Shown here: positions 1 to 8,212 of the stretch, piece after piece
Layout of the letters: each line of letters opens with the position of its first letter
Numbering within the stretch: the stretch's first letter is position 1
Origin: Anaerolineae bacterium
GTDB taxonomy: Bacteria; Chloroflexota; Anaerolineae; Aggregatilineales; Phototrophicaceae
Length of the DNA: 64,000 nt
NCBI GenBank assembly: GCA_022820665.1
Contig: JAJEFB010000032.1
Location: 62,001 to 126,000, forward strand
Reading direction: 5' to 3'
Made by a program: the position numbers and the translations under genes
The notes under the pieces: model-generated
Seen by the model: only the letters and a program-made list of their open reading frames with translations
Told to the model about the DNA's origin: nothing
The model's database searches: none

Positions 1-67
1 ATCCCAGCGATTGATAGCGCAATTGATCGGCGAAGACATAGATCAAATTGGGATTGCGAACCGTCAT
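1..67 (-). CDS. Sulfatase, N-terminal fragment (cut by window edge)
   Basis: Only the first 22 codons lie in the window. Reading from the ATG at 67 the peptide begins MTVRNPNLIYVFADQLRYQS, which is the typical first strand of the alkaline-phosphatase-like sulfatases (PNLIYVFADQ, where the Asp is a metal ligand). An AAGGGTGAG Shine-Dalgarno sequence lies just upstream and supports this start. The catalytic Cys/Ser region is outside the window, so the substrate and even the activity cannot be judged. It follows the ABC transporter/sulfatase operon on the same strand but is separated from it by a 9-bp hairpin. Arylsulfatase-like function is inferred from family resemblance only. Confidence 0.7.
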   Translation of the reverse strand, partial: MTVRNPNLIYVFADQLRYQSLG

Positions 68-118
68 CGCGTCTCACCCTTAATCCATTCGGGACCCGAT
101 AGGCCCTGTGCGTCCCCG

Positions 119-164
119 CAGCCGAACCTCCTCCCGAAACATGGGCTGAGGAGGGGGGCATGTT
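119..164 (+). repeat. C/G-rich dispersed module with IS-end-like sequence
   Basis: A C-rich run followed by GGGCTGAGGAGGGGGGCATG and TTT. It belongs to the same loose family as 5331-5386, 34722-34752 and the site into which the IS at 13431 inserted. The 145-164 part closely resembles the terminal inverted repeat of that IS (CTGAGGAGCGGACATGTTT). Confidence 0.45.
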
Positions 165-220
165 TGAAGCAACAGGGCGCGATAGCGACGGGTCAGCCAA
201 TAGCGTAGGGCTGTGTCAGC

Positions 221-236
221 GGTCAGTGTCTACGCG
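221..236 (+). repeat. GGTCAGTGTCTACGCG module, copy 1
   Basis: Identical 16-mer to 5628-5643 and to the reverse complement of 34756-34771; a near copy lies at 63201-63215. Always intergenic, usually near a GGGCGACC-type hairpin. Confidence 0.7.
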
Positions 237-280
237 CCCTACGCGCTCTGACCCTTACAAGATCATCGCGAAAATTGTAG

Positions 281-301
281 GGGCGACCCATTGGGTCGCC
301 C
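281..301 (-). terminator. Hairpin downstream of the ABC operon
   Basis: Perfect 9-bp stem GGGCGACCC / GGGTCGCCC with a 3-nt loop, just past the stop of the binding-protein gene. The T-tract is poor. The same hairpin type recurs at 34896-34916, 31953-31975 and 14781-14812, so it is both a plausible terminator and a member of a dispersed repeat family. Confidence 0.55.
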
Positions 302-309
302 GAAAATCA

Positions 310-1626
310 CTAGCTCTGGAACAAGATGAAGTCATCCAGGCGCGCTTGCGCATCCGCCAGAGCCACCTCTGGCGTCTTGATGGCAAGTACGGCCGCCTCC
401 ACTTCTTCGTGCACGATAGCCCAGAAAGCGTTCCCCCAGACTTCGCGCGGGACCGAGCGCACGTTCTGCGACATTGACGCATATTCGGCGCGATGCGGCA
501 GATTCTGGAATTCCTCGCTGTTGATGACCGAGCTACGGGTCATCCCGTGGCCCACACGCGCCCAAACCACCGAATTGTCGCTGAGCCATTTGATAAACGA
601 CACTGCCGCTTGTACACGCGCTGGATCGGCATTCTGGCCCAAGGGCACCAGCCAATTGTGCGAGCCGGCAAAGGTGCCGGGATTGTCGAAGAGTTGTGGA
701 AAATCGGCGACATAATAGTTCTTGAGCGCTACCTCGCCCTCGGCGATTTGACGATCGAATCCGTTGATGCGCCAGGTGCCATCAATCAAGCCCGCGCTCT
801 CGCCATTGGCAAAGTTCTCGACAGCGATCGCGCCGTTAATCTCATTGTAGGGGCGAGAAACGACGCCGAGGTCCTGCAATTGGAGGACAAAGTTCAACGC
901 TTCCAGCGCTTCCGGCGTGTCGATGGTGGGGTTTCCGGCATCGTCCGCCAAGGCGCCGCCCAACTGGTAGATGTAGGCAGTCAACGAGCGAACCGTAGCC
1001 GCTTGACCCGCCATTTCGGCGATTGGTTTGCCCGTCGCCGCATGCACCTTTTCAGCGGCGGAAATGAAGTCTTCCGGCGATGTCGGCAGCATTGGCGCGC
1101 CCATATCATCGACCAGGCCGGCTTCCGCCCAAAGATCGAGGTTGATGTGCCAAATGGTGGCGGCCAAATCGAAGGGAACACCGTAGAATTCACCTTGGTA
1201 CAAGCCGTAATCGGCGGCGCCTTCGGTGAAATCGCTGGCATCAATACCGACGGCTTCCATGACGTCGGTCAAAGGCGTCAGCGCCCCGCGAGAGGCATAG
1301 ATGGGAATGCGCCTGCCGTGCAGCACGGCGATATCGGGCGGCGTACCAGCAGCGATAGCGGCGTTCAACTGTGTGGTGCCGGGCCAATCAGCAACGATGG
1401 TCTCCACCTGCATATCGGGATGCTCTTCGTTCCAGATATTTGTCAACACCGTAATGATGCCGCATTCGCTGGTGATGCCGCTAAGATCGGTGACATCTCC
1501 AAAATCGTCGACACAATCACCGAAGAAGCGCAAAACAGTCAAAGTCATGGCGTCTTGCGCGAGGGCGGTTGTGCCCAGTGAAAGAGCGAGTACGAGAATA
1601 CCTAGTGCCAGAATCAATCTACGCAT
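310..1626 (-). CDS. Carbohydrate ABC transporter substrate-binding protein
   Basis: A 438-residue secreted binding protein of the family 1 (SBP_bac_1/8, MalE-like) class that delivers a sugar to the two permeases encoded upstream. It has a clean signal peptide (basic MRR start, hydrophobic residues 4-20, TALAQDA cleavage region). The length is usual for the family, and the GTPPDIAVLHG stretch near residue 95 matches the typical hinge-proximal motif. An AGGAG ribosome site about 9 nt upstream fixes the ATG. It is the last gene of a four-gene minus-strand operon (sulfatase, permease, permease, binding protein), set off by a 109-nt spacer with hairpins. The ligand is inferred, not shown: the coupled sulfatase suggests a desulfated saccharide. 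No ATPase gene is present, so a shared MsmK-like ATPase elsewhere is likely. Confidence 0.9.
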   Translation of the reverse strand: MRRLILALGILVLALSLGTTALAQDAMTLTVLRFFGDCVDDFGDVTDLSGITSECGIITVLTNIWNEEHPDMQVETIVADWPGTTQLNAAIAAGTPPDIAVLHGRRIPIYASRGALTPLTDVMEAVGIDASDFTEGAADYGLYQGEFYGVPFDLAATIWHINLDLWAEAGLVDDMGAPMLPTSPEDFISAAEKVHAATGKPIAEMAGQAATVRSLTAYIYQLGGALADDAGNPTIDTPEALEALNFVLQLQDLGVVSRPYNEINGAIAVENFANGESAGLIDGTWRINGFDRQIAEGEVALKNYYVADFPQLFDNPGTFAGSHNWLVPLGQNADPARVQAAVSFIKWLSDNSVVWARVGHGMTRSSVINSEEFQNLPHRAEYASMSQNVRSVPREVWGNAFWAIVHEEVEAAVLAIKTPEVALADAQARLDDFILFQS

Positions 1627-1735
1627 GATTATCTACTCCTATTGTTCCTATCTGTAATTGCCGCTCGGCGGCAGACTATCAAATAACAGTCTAACAGATT
1701 TCGCGTCGGGAATCCGCAAATCGATGCTTTCGACA
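1627..1735 (-). promoter_or_regulatory. Intercistronic spacer with hairpins
   Basis: Between the permease and binding-protein genes. On the coding strand it holds AGACT...AGTCT and the perfect inverted repeat GCCGC-CGA-GCGGC (1660-1672), followed by the AGGAG of the next gene. It may stabilise or attenuate the binding-protein message. The 13-mer is also the end of repeat copies at 21604 and 60334. Confidence 0.4.
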
Positions 1736-2614
1736 TCACTTGATTCCGCTCGATATCTGAATGCCGGAAATGATACGCTTCTGGAATACAAAGAAAAAGC
1801 CGACGATGGGCAAGCCCGCGGTCCAGGCTGCCGCCATGGTCTCGCCGTAGTTAGCGGTATAAGTCGTCGCCGTGAGATTGGTCAATCCTATAGTGATAGT
1901 CATGACTTCGGGATCGGTCGCCGCCACCAACGGCCAGAGATATTCATTCCAGGCGCCGAGGAAGGTGAAAATCGCCAGCGCGGTCAAAACGGGCGTAGAA
2001 AGCGGCAAAAAGATCCGCCAATAGACGCCAATGCGGCTGGCGCCATCGAGCCGCGCCGCTTCTTCCAACTCGATCGGTATCCCCTTAAAGAACTGTACAA
2101 GCAAGAAGACGGCAAAGGGCGACGCGATGCCCGGGACGATCAGAGCGGGAAAACTATTGAGCAACTTGAGATTGGAAAACAACAGGTATACGGGTATGAA
2201 GGTGGCCTGCCCCGGCACCATCAAGCCGATCAGCACAAAATAGAATACGGTTTGCCGAAAGGGGAATTTTACCCGAGCGAAGCTGTATGCCGCCAGCGAA
2301 CAAATCATCAACTGCAGGAAGGTTCGCAGGGATGCCACGATCAGGCTATTGAGGAACCAGCGCGGGATGCGGCTGCTCGAGAAGACGAAATCATAGTTTT
2401 CCGCAGTGAATGGAAGAGGCAGCAGCAGCGTCAAGTTCGCGGTGATTGAATCTTCGGGACGGAAAGACAGCGCCAGGGTCCACGCTATTGGGATAAGCCA
2501 AACGAAGGCGAAAATAGACATGGCGGCGGTAATGGCCAAATTGCGTCGCGTCTGCTGTTTCTCGCGCTCCGCTTGTTGCGCGCCCAGCTGATTAATCGAA
2601 GGGACGCTTTCCAT
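1736..2614 (-). CDS. Carbohydrate ABC transporter permease (MalG type)
   Basis: An inner-membrane permease of about 292 residues with six predicted hydrophobic segments. It carries the cytoplasmic EAA loop GIPIELEEAARLDGASRI near the C-terminal third, which docks the ATPase. The family is the MalG/UgpE type (BPD_transp_1). I chose the ATG at 2614 because it overlaps the stop of the upstream permease by one base (TGATG), a sign of translational coupling; a start ten codons earlier is possible but would overlap more. It works with the neighbouring MalF-like permease and the binding protein at 310-1626. Substrate unknown, probably oligosaccharide. Confidence 0.88.
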   Translation of the reverse strand: MESVPSINQLGAQQAEREKQQTRRNLAITAAMSIFAFVWLIPIAWTLALSFRPEDSITANLTLLLPLPFTAENYDFVFSSSRIPRWFLNSLIVASLRTFLQLMICSLAAYSFARVKFPFRQTVFYFVLIGLMVPGQATFIPVYLLFSNLKLLNSFPALIVPGIASPFAVFLLVQFFKGIPIELEEAARLDGASRIGVYWRIFLPLSTPVLTALAIFTFLGAWNEYLWPLVAATDPEVMTITIGLTNLTATTYTANYGETMAAAWTAGLPIVGFFFVFQKRIISGIQISSGIK

Positions 2615-3582
2615 CAGTCCCCTTCCCCACGGCTGAAGAACCAAAGCTGAATGATCGAGATCGAAAACAGAAAGACGAACATGACAAAGGCAATCGCCGA
2701 GCCATAACCCAATTGCCAGTAGTCGAAGGAACGCTCGAACAGGTACATCACCAGCGGACGGGTGCTGCCGGCAGGTCCCCCGCCAGTGAGCACATCAATC
2801 AAGGGAAACACTTGTACCGAAGCGATCAACTGCAAGACGATGACAAACAGCATCGGCCGGCGCAGGCCGGGCAGCGTGATGTGACGGAACAAGGTCCAGC
2901 GCCCGCCGCCATCTACTTTGGCCGCATCATAAAGCGACTGCGATATCTCTTGGAGGCCCGCGAGAAAAATGAGCATATTAAAACCTACCGACCACCATAC
3001 TTTTGTGATGGCAATCGTCGGCATGGCATTGGCTTCGTCGAGGAACCACGGGATAGGCTCAAGCCCAATCGAGCTCAACACGGCATTGACGAATCCGCGT
3101 TCGCCCGGCGCAAATACACGGGCGAAGACCAAGCCAACTACCGTGACCGAGAGAATATTGGGCATGTAGAAAATGGTGCGGAAGATACCGATACCTCGCA
3201 CTCGTTGGTTGAGCATGAGCGCAAGCGCCAGACCAGTGACGATTAATCCAGGTCCCGCCAGCAAGGCGAAAAACAAGGTATGTTCCAGCGAACTCCAGAA
3301 AAGCTTGTCCTTGCCGAAAAGAATCTCGTAATTCCTGAAGCCGACAAACCTGACATTGGTGCCGATCACATCCCAATTGTGCAAGGAAATCCAGAATCCT
3401 TGCAAGATGGGCAGGAAATTGAAAATGACATAGAGAATCAAAAATGGCAGGATAAAAGCGACGCCGACAAGCGCTTCTTGCCGTTCGATCCTGGAGAGCC
3501 TGAAAATGGCGTCTTTGCTGACAGCTTTTGGCCGAACACTCATATGACAGATTCTATTTGCGATATCGAGACGGGCAATCAA
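2614..3582 (-). CDS. Carbohydrate ABC transporter permease (MalF type)
   Basis: A permease of about 322 residues with an N-terminal cytoplasmic tail, hydrophobic segments from about residue 37 onward, and the EAA loop QSLYDAAKVDGGGRW about 100 residues from the C-terminus. It pairs with the MalG-type permease whose ATG overlaps its stop. The start is uncertain: the TTG at 3582 overlaps the sulfatase stop (TTGA) and has GAGG very close upstream, whereas the ATG at 3543 (MSVRPKAV) has no clear ribosome site. Either way it is coupled to the upstream sulfatase. The operon order sulfatase-permease-permease-binding protein is unusual and suggests co-regulated desulfation and import. Confidence 0.87.
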   Translation of the reverse strand: MIARLDIANRICHMSVRPKAVSKDAIFRLSRIERQEALVGVAFILPFLILYVIFNFLPILQGFWISLHNWDVIGTNVRFVGFRNYEILFGKDKLFWSSLEHTLFFALLAGPGLIVTGLALALMLNQRVRGIGIFRTIFYMPNILSVTVVGLVFARVFAPGERGFVNAVLSSIGLEPIPWFLDEANAMPTIAITKVWWSVGFNMLIFLAGLQEISQSLYDAAKVDGGGRWTLFRHITLPGLRRPMLFVIVLQLIASVQVFPLIDVLTGGGPAGSTRPLVMYLFERSFDYWQLGYGSAIAFVMFVFLFSISIIQLWFFSRGEGD

Positions 3583-5048
3583 TCCTCACTTGATTTTATG
3601 TGTCGGAACTTTGGTTCTTCGCCAGGCACCGGCGAGTTGATGAAGGAGCCACGCGCGACCACGGCGTCGCGGCCGCCCAATTCTTTAATACGTTGCTTCT
3701 GATCCGCTTTCGCTTGCGCGTCAACCGCTTCTGGATCCAGGATCTCACGCAATTGGGTTTGGTATTTGTCCAGCAATGCGCGCGCATCGGCATCCGCGTC
3801 AATCGCCAGGTCATTGACCTCCAGGGGATCCGCGTCCAGGTCAAAAAGTTGCGGCGGCGCAGCCACGTGATAAACATATTTGTAACGTCGGTCGCGCAGC
3901 ATATAGTAAGCGTTTCGCGAGCCGACGGCGTGGTATTCGGCAAAGATCCTGCGGTCGCGGTCAGCTTCATTGGCGATTGGCCACAGCGACTCGCCCGGGC
4001 GCTCCAGGTCCTCGTCGTTCGGCGGGCAACCGAGAGCGCTGAGGACGGTTGGATAGCAATCGATTAGCGAGACCGGCGTGTCGACTTCTTTGCCTCGCGG
4101 CACATCGGGACCGGACATGATAAAAGGAATGGCGGAGGATTCCTCGTACATGGTAATTTTGCCGAATAGGCCGCGGGCGCCAAGCTGTTCGCCGTGATCC
4201 GAGGTATAGATGATGCGCGTCGTCTCTCGCAAGTCCAGGTCATCCAAAGCGCCCAGCACCTGCCCAACTTGCGCGTCAAGGAAGGTGCAGATGCCGTAAT
4301 AGGCAGCGTGAAGCCGGCGGATGGTCGCTTCGGCGAAGGGTGTCTCGAAGCCGAAGGAACGGCGCATGTAGGCAAAGGCGGGGTGCTTGACCCAGTCCGA
4401 CACTCGCCATTGCGGCGGCATCTCGATCCGGTCATGCGGATAGAGCGCGTAGGTATCGGGCGGCGAGAGAAAGGGAGGATGCGGCGTGACAAAGCTCAGG
4501 AAGAGGACCCAGGGCTTGTCGTCATCGGCGTGTTGTCGCAGCCAGCGAATGGCATTGTCTCGATTGCGCATGTCGTATTCTTGATAGGTACTGGGTCCGG
4601 GTCCCGCTTCGTCGATGCCGCTCCGCGAATTGCGGATCAAGGAGCCGTCGCGGATACCGCTGGCGGGATCGCCGATGCCCTCGACGACGTGCAGAGGCTC
4701 AATTTCTCTCGTGAAGCCGTTATCGTCTTCCGCGCTGCGGAAGTGCAGCTTGCCGATGGAATCAACTTGATAGCCGGATTCTTTGAGTCGGCGCATCCAG
4801 CTCGTGACGCCCCCGTCGTAGGGAATACCGTTGTCCCAGTAGCCGATCTGGTGCACATATTGCCCCGTAGCCAGAGCCGCGCGCGCCGGCACACAGATGG
4901 CGCAGGGCGTATAGGCGCTGCTGAAGCGCGTGCCGGATTCAGCTAGGCGATCGAGGTTCGGGGTTTGCAGCAAGGGATGCCCGGCGCAGCCCATAGCCGC
5001 GGCTTGATGCTGATCGGACAGGATAAAGAGCAGATTCGCGGGTTTCAT
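3579..5048 (-). CDS. Sulfatase (arylsulfatase family, FGly type)
   Basis: A hydrolase of about 489 residues that removes sulfate esters, probably from a carbohydrate. It starts MKPANLLFILSDQH, where the Asp is a metal ligand. The activation motif C-V-P-A-R is at residues 52-56, with the Cys expected to become formylglycine, followed by AALATG. TSDHGEQLG in the middle supplies further metal ligands. No signal peptide is evident, so it may act in the cytoplasm on imported sugar. A GTG at 5063 is an alternative start. It is first in the operon and overlaps the next permease gene by 4 nt. Sulfatases need a formylglycine-generating enzyme, which is not in this window. The precise substrate is unknown. 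Confidence 0.9.
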   Translation of the reverse strand: MKPANLLFILSDQHQAAAMGCAGHPLLQTPNLDRLAESGTRFSSAYTPCAICVPARAALATGQYVHQIGYWDNGIPYDGGVTSWMRRLKESGYQVDSIGKLHFRSAEDDNGFTREIEPLHVVEGIGDPASGIRDGSLIRNSRSGIDEAGPGPSTYQEYDMRNRDNAIRWLRQHADDDKPWVLFLSFVTPHPPFLSPPDTYALYPHDRIEMPPQWRVSDWVKHPAFAYMRRSFGFETPFAEATIRRLHAAYYGICTFLDAQVGQVLGALDDLDLRETTRIIYTSDHGEQLGARGLFGKITMYEESSAIPFIMSGPDVPRGKEVDTPVSLIDCYPTVLSALGCPPNDEDLERPGESLWPIANEADRDRRIFAEYHAVGSRNAYYMLRDRRYKYVYHVAAPPQLFDLDADPLEVNDLAIDADADARALLDKYQTQLREILDPEAVDAQAKADQKQRIKELGGRDAVVARGSFINSPVPGEEPKFRHIKSSED

Positions 5049-5136
5049 CACGTCGCCTGACACTCAATAAGGCAGAATCTTCCAGCGAGATTGTAGCGCA
5101 GGTTCATAGCGCCGGGCAAAGAGGGCATGAGTCGCG

Positions 5137-5291
5137 TGTCCTTTTCGCTTGAAGTACTTTTAAGCAGGTCTCGATGAGCCGTTGATTGCTCGGAGCGGGC
5201 GCTTTGTGAGGCGCGATGTGTCCTCAAATGCTGGGAAGATGCCCTCATTTTGCCCCCTTTTTGGCGACAGTATAGATACAGTATGTATACG
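5137..5291 (+). repeat. Promoter-proximal long repeat, copy 1
   Basis: About 155 bp related to 35170-35360. Shared blocks are CCTTTTCGCTTGAAGTACTT (G/A differences in the other copy), TCCTCAAATGCTGGGAA, ATGCCCTCATTTTGCCCCC and the near-palindromic CAGTATAGATACAGTATGTA ending in TACG. Both copies begin about 80-90 bp ahead of a minus-strand gene (sulfatase here, tRNA-Ser there). Confidence 0.75.
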
Positions 5292-5330
5292 TTGGGGGAG
5301 GGGGGGATTCACCACAGAGGCGCAGGGTTT

Positions 5331-5386
5331 TCAACCCCATCCCCGGCCCCCTCCCCATTGCAATGGCTGAGGGGGAGCGCATTTGG
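5331..5386 (+). repeat. C-rich dispersed module
   Basis: CCCCATCCCCGGCCCCCTCC then CCATTGCAATGG and CTGAGGGGGAGCGC. The CCCCCATTGCAATGG core recurs at 34735-34754. This type of module is the insertion target of the IS at 13431. Confidence 0.55.
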
Positions 5387-5517
5387 CGGGATTGGGATTA
5401 GATTCAAAGCTTTCGCTACAAATGAGATTTTTCCGCATTATTTTGTTGGTACTACTGCGGGCACAGAGGGTTTTTTTCACCACAGGTCGCGAGGACACTG
5501 GCGGGTGACCAGATTGG

Positions 5518-5555
5518 TCGCCCAAAATCCCCGCAAAATGGTCAGATCTTGTCAC
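5518..5555 (+). repeat. 38-bp repeat, copy 1
   Basis: Exact reverse complement of 14755-14792. It begins TCGCCCAAAATCCCCGCAAA and ends GGTCAGATCTTGTCAC. Non-coding. Confidence 0.85.
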
Positions 5556-5627
5556 CGAAGTCCGCTTGTAGCGGCAAGTGCGCAATTATCATTTTGAAAG
5601 GCTTTTCTCTATGCTCTCGGCGCCATC

Positions 5628-5643
5628 GGTCAGTGTCTACGCG
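5628..5643 (+). repeat. GGTCAGTGTCTACGCG module, copy 2
   Basis: Identical to 221-236; see that entry. Confidence 0.7.
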
Positions 5644-5729
5644 ACCCTCGGTGGCTATATTTTAGTTTGAGTTTCTGATATTTTGATGGACTATGATTTT
5701 GAAGCGACTGCCCCGCCAAAAATCGGATT

Positions 5730-5777
5730 TTGACAAAGTCCCCTAATTCATTTAAGATATGATACAAGTATCGTATA
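5730..5777 (+). promoter_or_regulatory. Promoter with operator over the start site
   Basis: TTGACA at 5730-5735, a 17-bp spacer and TAAGAT at 5753-5758 make a near-consensus sigma-70-type promoter. The inverted repeat GATAC-AA-GTATC (5761-5772), within TATGATACAAGTATCGTATA, covers the expected transcription start and is a plausible repressor operator. It drives the ABC operon starting at 5904, giving a leader of about 140 nt. Confidence 0.65.
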
Positions 5778-5903
5778 AATGTCCTATGGAACTTCATCGA
5801 TAATCATCAAAGTCAAAGCAGGAATACGGGGAGGCGCCACTGGGAGAAATGTCATAACCTTATCCAGTTCTGAGTAGAGTCTTTTTCAGAGAAAGGAAGT
5901 GTC

Positions 5904-7217
5904 ATGAGCACCAAACAGTTGTCACGGCGCAATTTCCTTAAGCTGGCGGCCGCGTCGAGTACCGGCGCTGTGGTCGGTTATCTGGGTCCTTTGAGCAACA
6001 TCGCCAGCGCGCAGGACACGGTCGAATTGACTTTCGGCCGTCACTGGGAAGCTGCCTTCCGTCCGCGCCAGGCTGAGTACGATGAAGGCTTCATGGAGCG
6101 GCATCCGGATATCAAGATCAACATCACCTACAATACCTGGGCTGACCACAACAACGTGGTTCCGGCGTGGGCCGCCGCCGGCACCTTGCCCGACATCATC
6201 TACGTACACGGCAGCCGCGTCGTGCCCTGGGCGCACGAGGGCATTATCATCGACATCCACGACATCGTCACCCCCGATGAAGAATTTGATGTGGACAACA
6301 TGTGGGAAGAGTCCCTGCGCTTGTACCGGATTGACGGCCGGCTTCATGCCTTGCCCTACGACCACGGCCCGCTGATTCTCGGCTACAACGTCGACATGTT
6401 TGACGCCGCAGGTCTGGATTACCCGGATGAAGACTGGACGATGGATGATCTGCGCAACGCGGCGCTTGAGCTCAGCAATCCCGATGAATTTCAGTGGGGT
6501 TGGAGTGGTGAACTCGATCTGGGCAACGGCGGCTCGGACTTCTTCCTCGGCGCCTGGGGCGGCAGGAAGATGAACGATGACGAGACCGAAATGATTCTCG
6601 ACTCGCCCGAATCCCGCGAAGCACTGAACTTCTGGTACAGCTTGATCCATGAAGAGAATGCCGGCCCCAGCGCGACCGAAGCCGAAGGTTTTGGCGACAA
6701 CCCCTGGCAGAACGGGCGTTGCGGTATGGCTGTCGTACCGACTTGGGAAACGCCGAGCCTGCGCGCTTTCGCCAGCTTCAATTGGGACGTCGCGCCGACG
6801 CCCATGGGCGCGGACGGAGTACGCAGGACGGGCGCTTTCGGTAGCGGCTACGGCATCACGCCCACCAGCGGGCAGCCCGATGTCGCCTGGCGCTATCTGC
6901 GCGAATACCTCTCCAACGAGGGCATGATCTTCATGTGGAGCCTGTCCGGCCGCGGGTCACCGGCGCGTCCGGAAGCGCTTGAAGTATGGTTCACTTCAGA
7001 GCCGGCGCCGCCCAATGCGCATTACTATCGCGACGCCATGTTCGATTATGCCGTGACCGGCCGTCCTTATCAGACGATTGCCGGCGCGCAGGTTAGCGAT
7101 GTGCTATCGCGTGAGGCGGAGCTGTTGCGCTTGGGTGAAACGACCGTTGATGGCGCAATCGCCGCCATCATGGAAGAGGGCCAGGCCGCGCTCGACTCTG
7201 TCGCGGACGACATGTAA
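5904..7217 (+). CDS. Tat-exported sugar-binding protein of ABC transporter
   Basis: A 437-residue family 1 substrate-binding protein. The N-terminus has a twin-arginine signal: S-R-R-N-F-L-K at residues 7-13, then a hydrophobic stretch and cleavage near ASAQD. Folded export before binding is therefore likely. AAAGGAAG lies just upstream of the ATG. It is followed by an intercistronic hairpin and two permease genes, so it heads a three-gene importer operon with its own operator-bearing promoter. Its sequence is clearly different from the binding protein at 310-1626, so the two transporters probably take different saccharides. Ligand unknown; fucose-containing oligosaccharide is a context-based guess. 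Confidence 0.9.
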   Translation: MSTKQLSRRNFLKLAAASSTGAVVGYLGPLSNIASAQDTVELTFGRHWEAAFRPRQAEYDEGFMERHPDIKINITYNTWADHNNVVPAWAAAGTLPDIIYVHGSRVVPWAHEGIIIDIHDIVTPDEEFDVDNMWEESLRLYRIDGRLHALPYDHGPLILGYNVDMFDAAGLDYPDEDWTMDDLRNAALELSNPDEFQWGWSGELDLGNGGSDFFLGAWGGRKMNDDETEMILDSPESREALNFWYSLIHEENAGPSATEAEGFGDNPWQNGRCGMAVVPTWETPSLRAFASFNWDVAPTPMGADGVRRTGAFGSGYGITPTSGQPDVAWRYLREYLSNEGMIFMWSLSGRGSPARPEALEVWFTSEPAPPNAHYYRDAMFDYAVTGRPYQTIAGAQVSDVLSREAELLRLGETTVDGAIAAIMEEGQAALDSVADDM

Positions 7218-7243
7218 ATTGCAACTCTGAAGTCGATTAAACC

Positions 7244-7270
7244 GAGGGAGATCGCCCAGCGGTCTCCCTC
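7244..7270 (+). terminator. Intercistronic hairpin (partial terminator)
   Basis: GAGGGAGA (7244-7251) pairs with TCTCCCTC (7263-7270), followed by AATTGTGTTT. Placed between the binding protein and the permeases, such hairpins usually keep binding-protein message in excess. Confidence 0.6.
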
Positions 7271-7303
7271 AATTGTGTTTAACTGGTCGCTGGTGAAACG
7301 CCG

Positions 7304-8209
7304 ATGTTGAGACGACTGATCAAACCAATCTCTCCCAACGCCCGGCGCGAAGAACGCATCTTTTATTTGTTCATTTTGCCTTGGCTGATCGGCCTGGTCG
7401 TCTTTAACGCCGGCCCCATCCTGGGCATTCTGGGTCTCAGCTTCACAGATTGGCGCATCTCATTTGAAGGGCTCAGCTTTGTGGGCTTGGAGAACTACCG
7501 GACGCTCTTCGCCGACGAAACCTTCTGGATATCGGTTGGCAATACGCTTTACATCACGGTTGGCCGCGTGGTGCTGGGCACGATATTCGCGCTTTTCCTC
7601 GCGATACTCTTGAATCAGAAAGTGCCGGGCATCCCCTTTTTCCGCGCCGTCTATTATCTGCCCTCCGTCACAGCCGGCGTGGCCGTGGCGCTGGTGTGGA
7701 TCTGGATCTTCAATCCGCAAGTCGGCATCCTCAACCATACGCTGCGTTTAATCGGCATCAAGGGGCCGACCTGGATTCACAGTACGCTTTGGGTCAAGCC
7801 GTCGCTCATCATCATGAGCATTTTCACTGTCGGGCCCAACATGATCATCTTGCTGGCCGGTTTGCAGGGCATCCCCAAGGAGCTCTATGAAGCGGCTGAG
7901 ATCGACGGCGCCGGAACCTGGGACAAGTTCACCAATGTAACCTTGCCCATGCTTTCGCCAGTGCTCTTCTTCGTCATCATCATCTCTGTCGCCGCCTCCT
8001 TCCAAAACTTCACCGAGATCCGCGTCATGACGCAAGGGGGGCCGGGCGAATCCAGCAATGTTCTGGTCTGGTATTTGTGGGAGAACGCCTTCGTTTATTT
8101 CCAGATGGGCGTGGCTTCCGCGGTCGCCTGGATCATCTTTCTCTTACTCATGGCGCTGACGGGCATTCAGTTCCGGCTGGGCCGGCGCTGGGTCTTCTAC
8201 GAGGTGTAG
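7304..8209 (+). CDS. Sugar ABC transporter permease (MalF type)
   Basis: A 301-residue integral membrane protein with about six hydrophobic segments, the first around residues 22-42 (FYLFILPWLIGLVVFNAGPI). The EAA loop KELYEAAEIDGAGTW sits in the last third and contacts the ATPase. It is a MalF/UgpA-type BPD_transp_1 permease of usual length. Its stop lies 3 nt before the next permease gene, and the GAGGTG at its end serves as that gene's ribosome site. It works with the Tat-exported binding protein upstream. No ATPase is encoded nearby. Confidence 0.9.
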   Translation: MLRRLIKPISPNARREERIFYLFILPWLIGLVVFNAGPILGILGLSFTDWRISFEGLSFVGLENYRTLFADETFWISVGNTLYITVGRVVLGTIFALFLAILLNQKVPGIPFFRAVYYLPSVTAGVAVALVWIWIFNPQVGILNHTLRLIGIKGPTWIHSTLWVKPSLIIMSIFTVGPNMIILLAGLQGIPKELYEAAEIDGAGTWDKFTNVTLPMLSPVLFFVIIISVAASFQNFTEIRVMTQGGPGESSNVLVWYLWENAFVYFQMGVASAVAWIIFLLLMALTGIQFRLGRRWVFYEV

Positions 8210-8212
8210 CCG

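Larger units (their letters stand above)
5064..5903. other. 840-bp divergent intergenic region rich in repeats
   Basis: I see no convincing gene here; the open frames lack ribosome sites and family resemblance. In order it holds: the promoter-proximal repeat (5137-5291), a G-rich stretch, a TTCACCACAGAGGCGCAG module widespread in such genomes, a C-rich module (5331-5386), a 38-bp sequence found inverted at 14755-14792 (5518-5555), the GGTCAGTGTCTACGCG module (5628-5643), and a good promoter/operator for the plus-strand ABC operon (5730-5777). Confidence 0.7.

Noticed and set aside
493..1581. Long plus-strand open frame (362 codons) opposite the binding-protein gene
   Set aside because: It is antisense to a clear solute-binding protein with signal peptide and ribosome site; its translation has no family resemblance and arises from GC-biased codon use.
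5250..5597. Open frame in the 840-bp intergenic region
   Set aside because: It is composed of dispersed repeat modules and lacks a ribosome site and any family resemblance.
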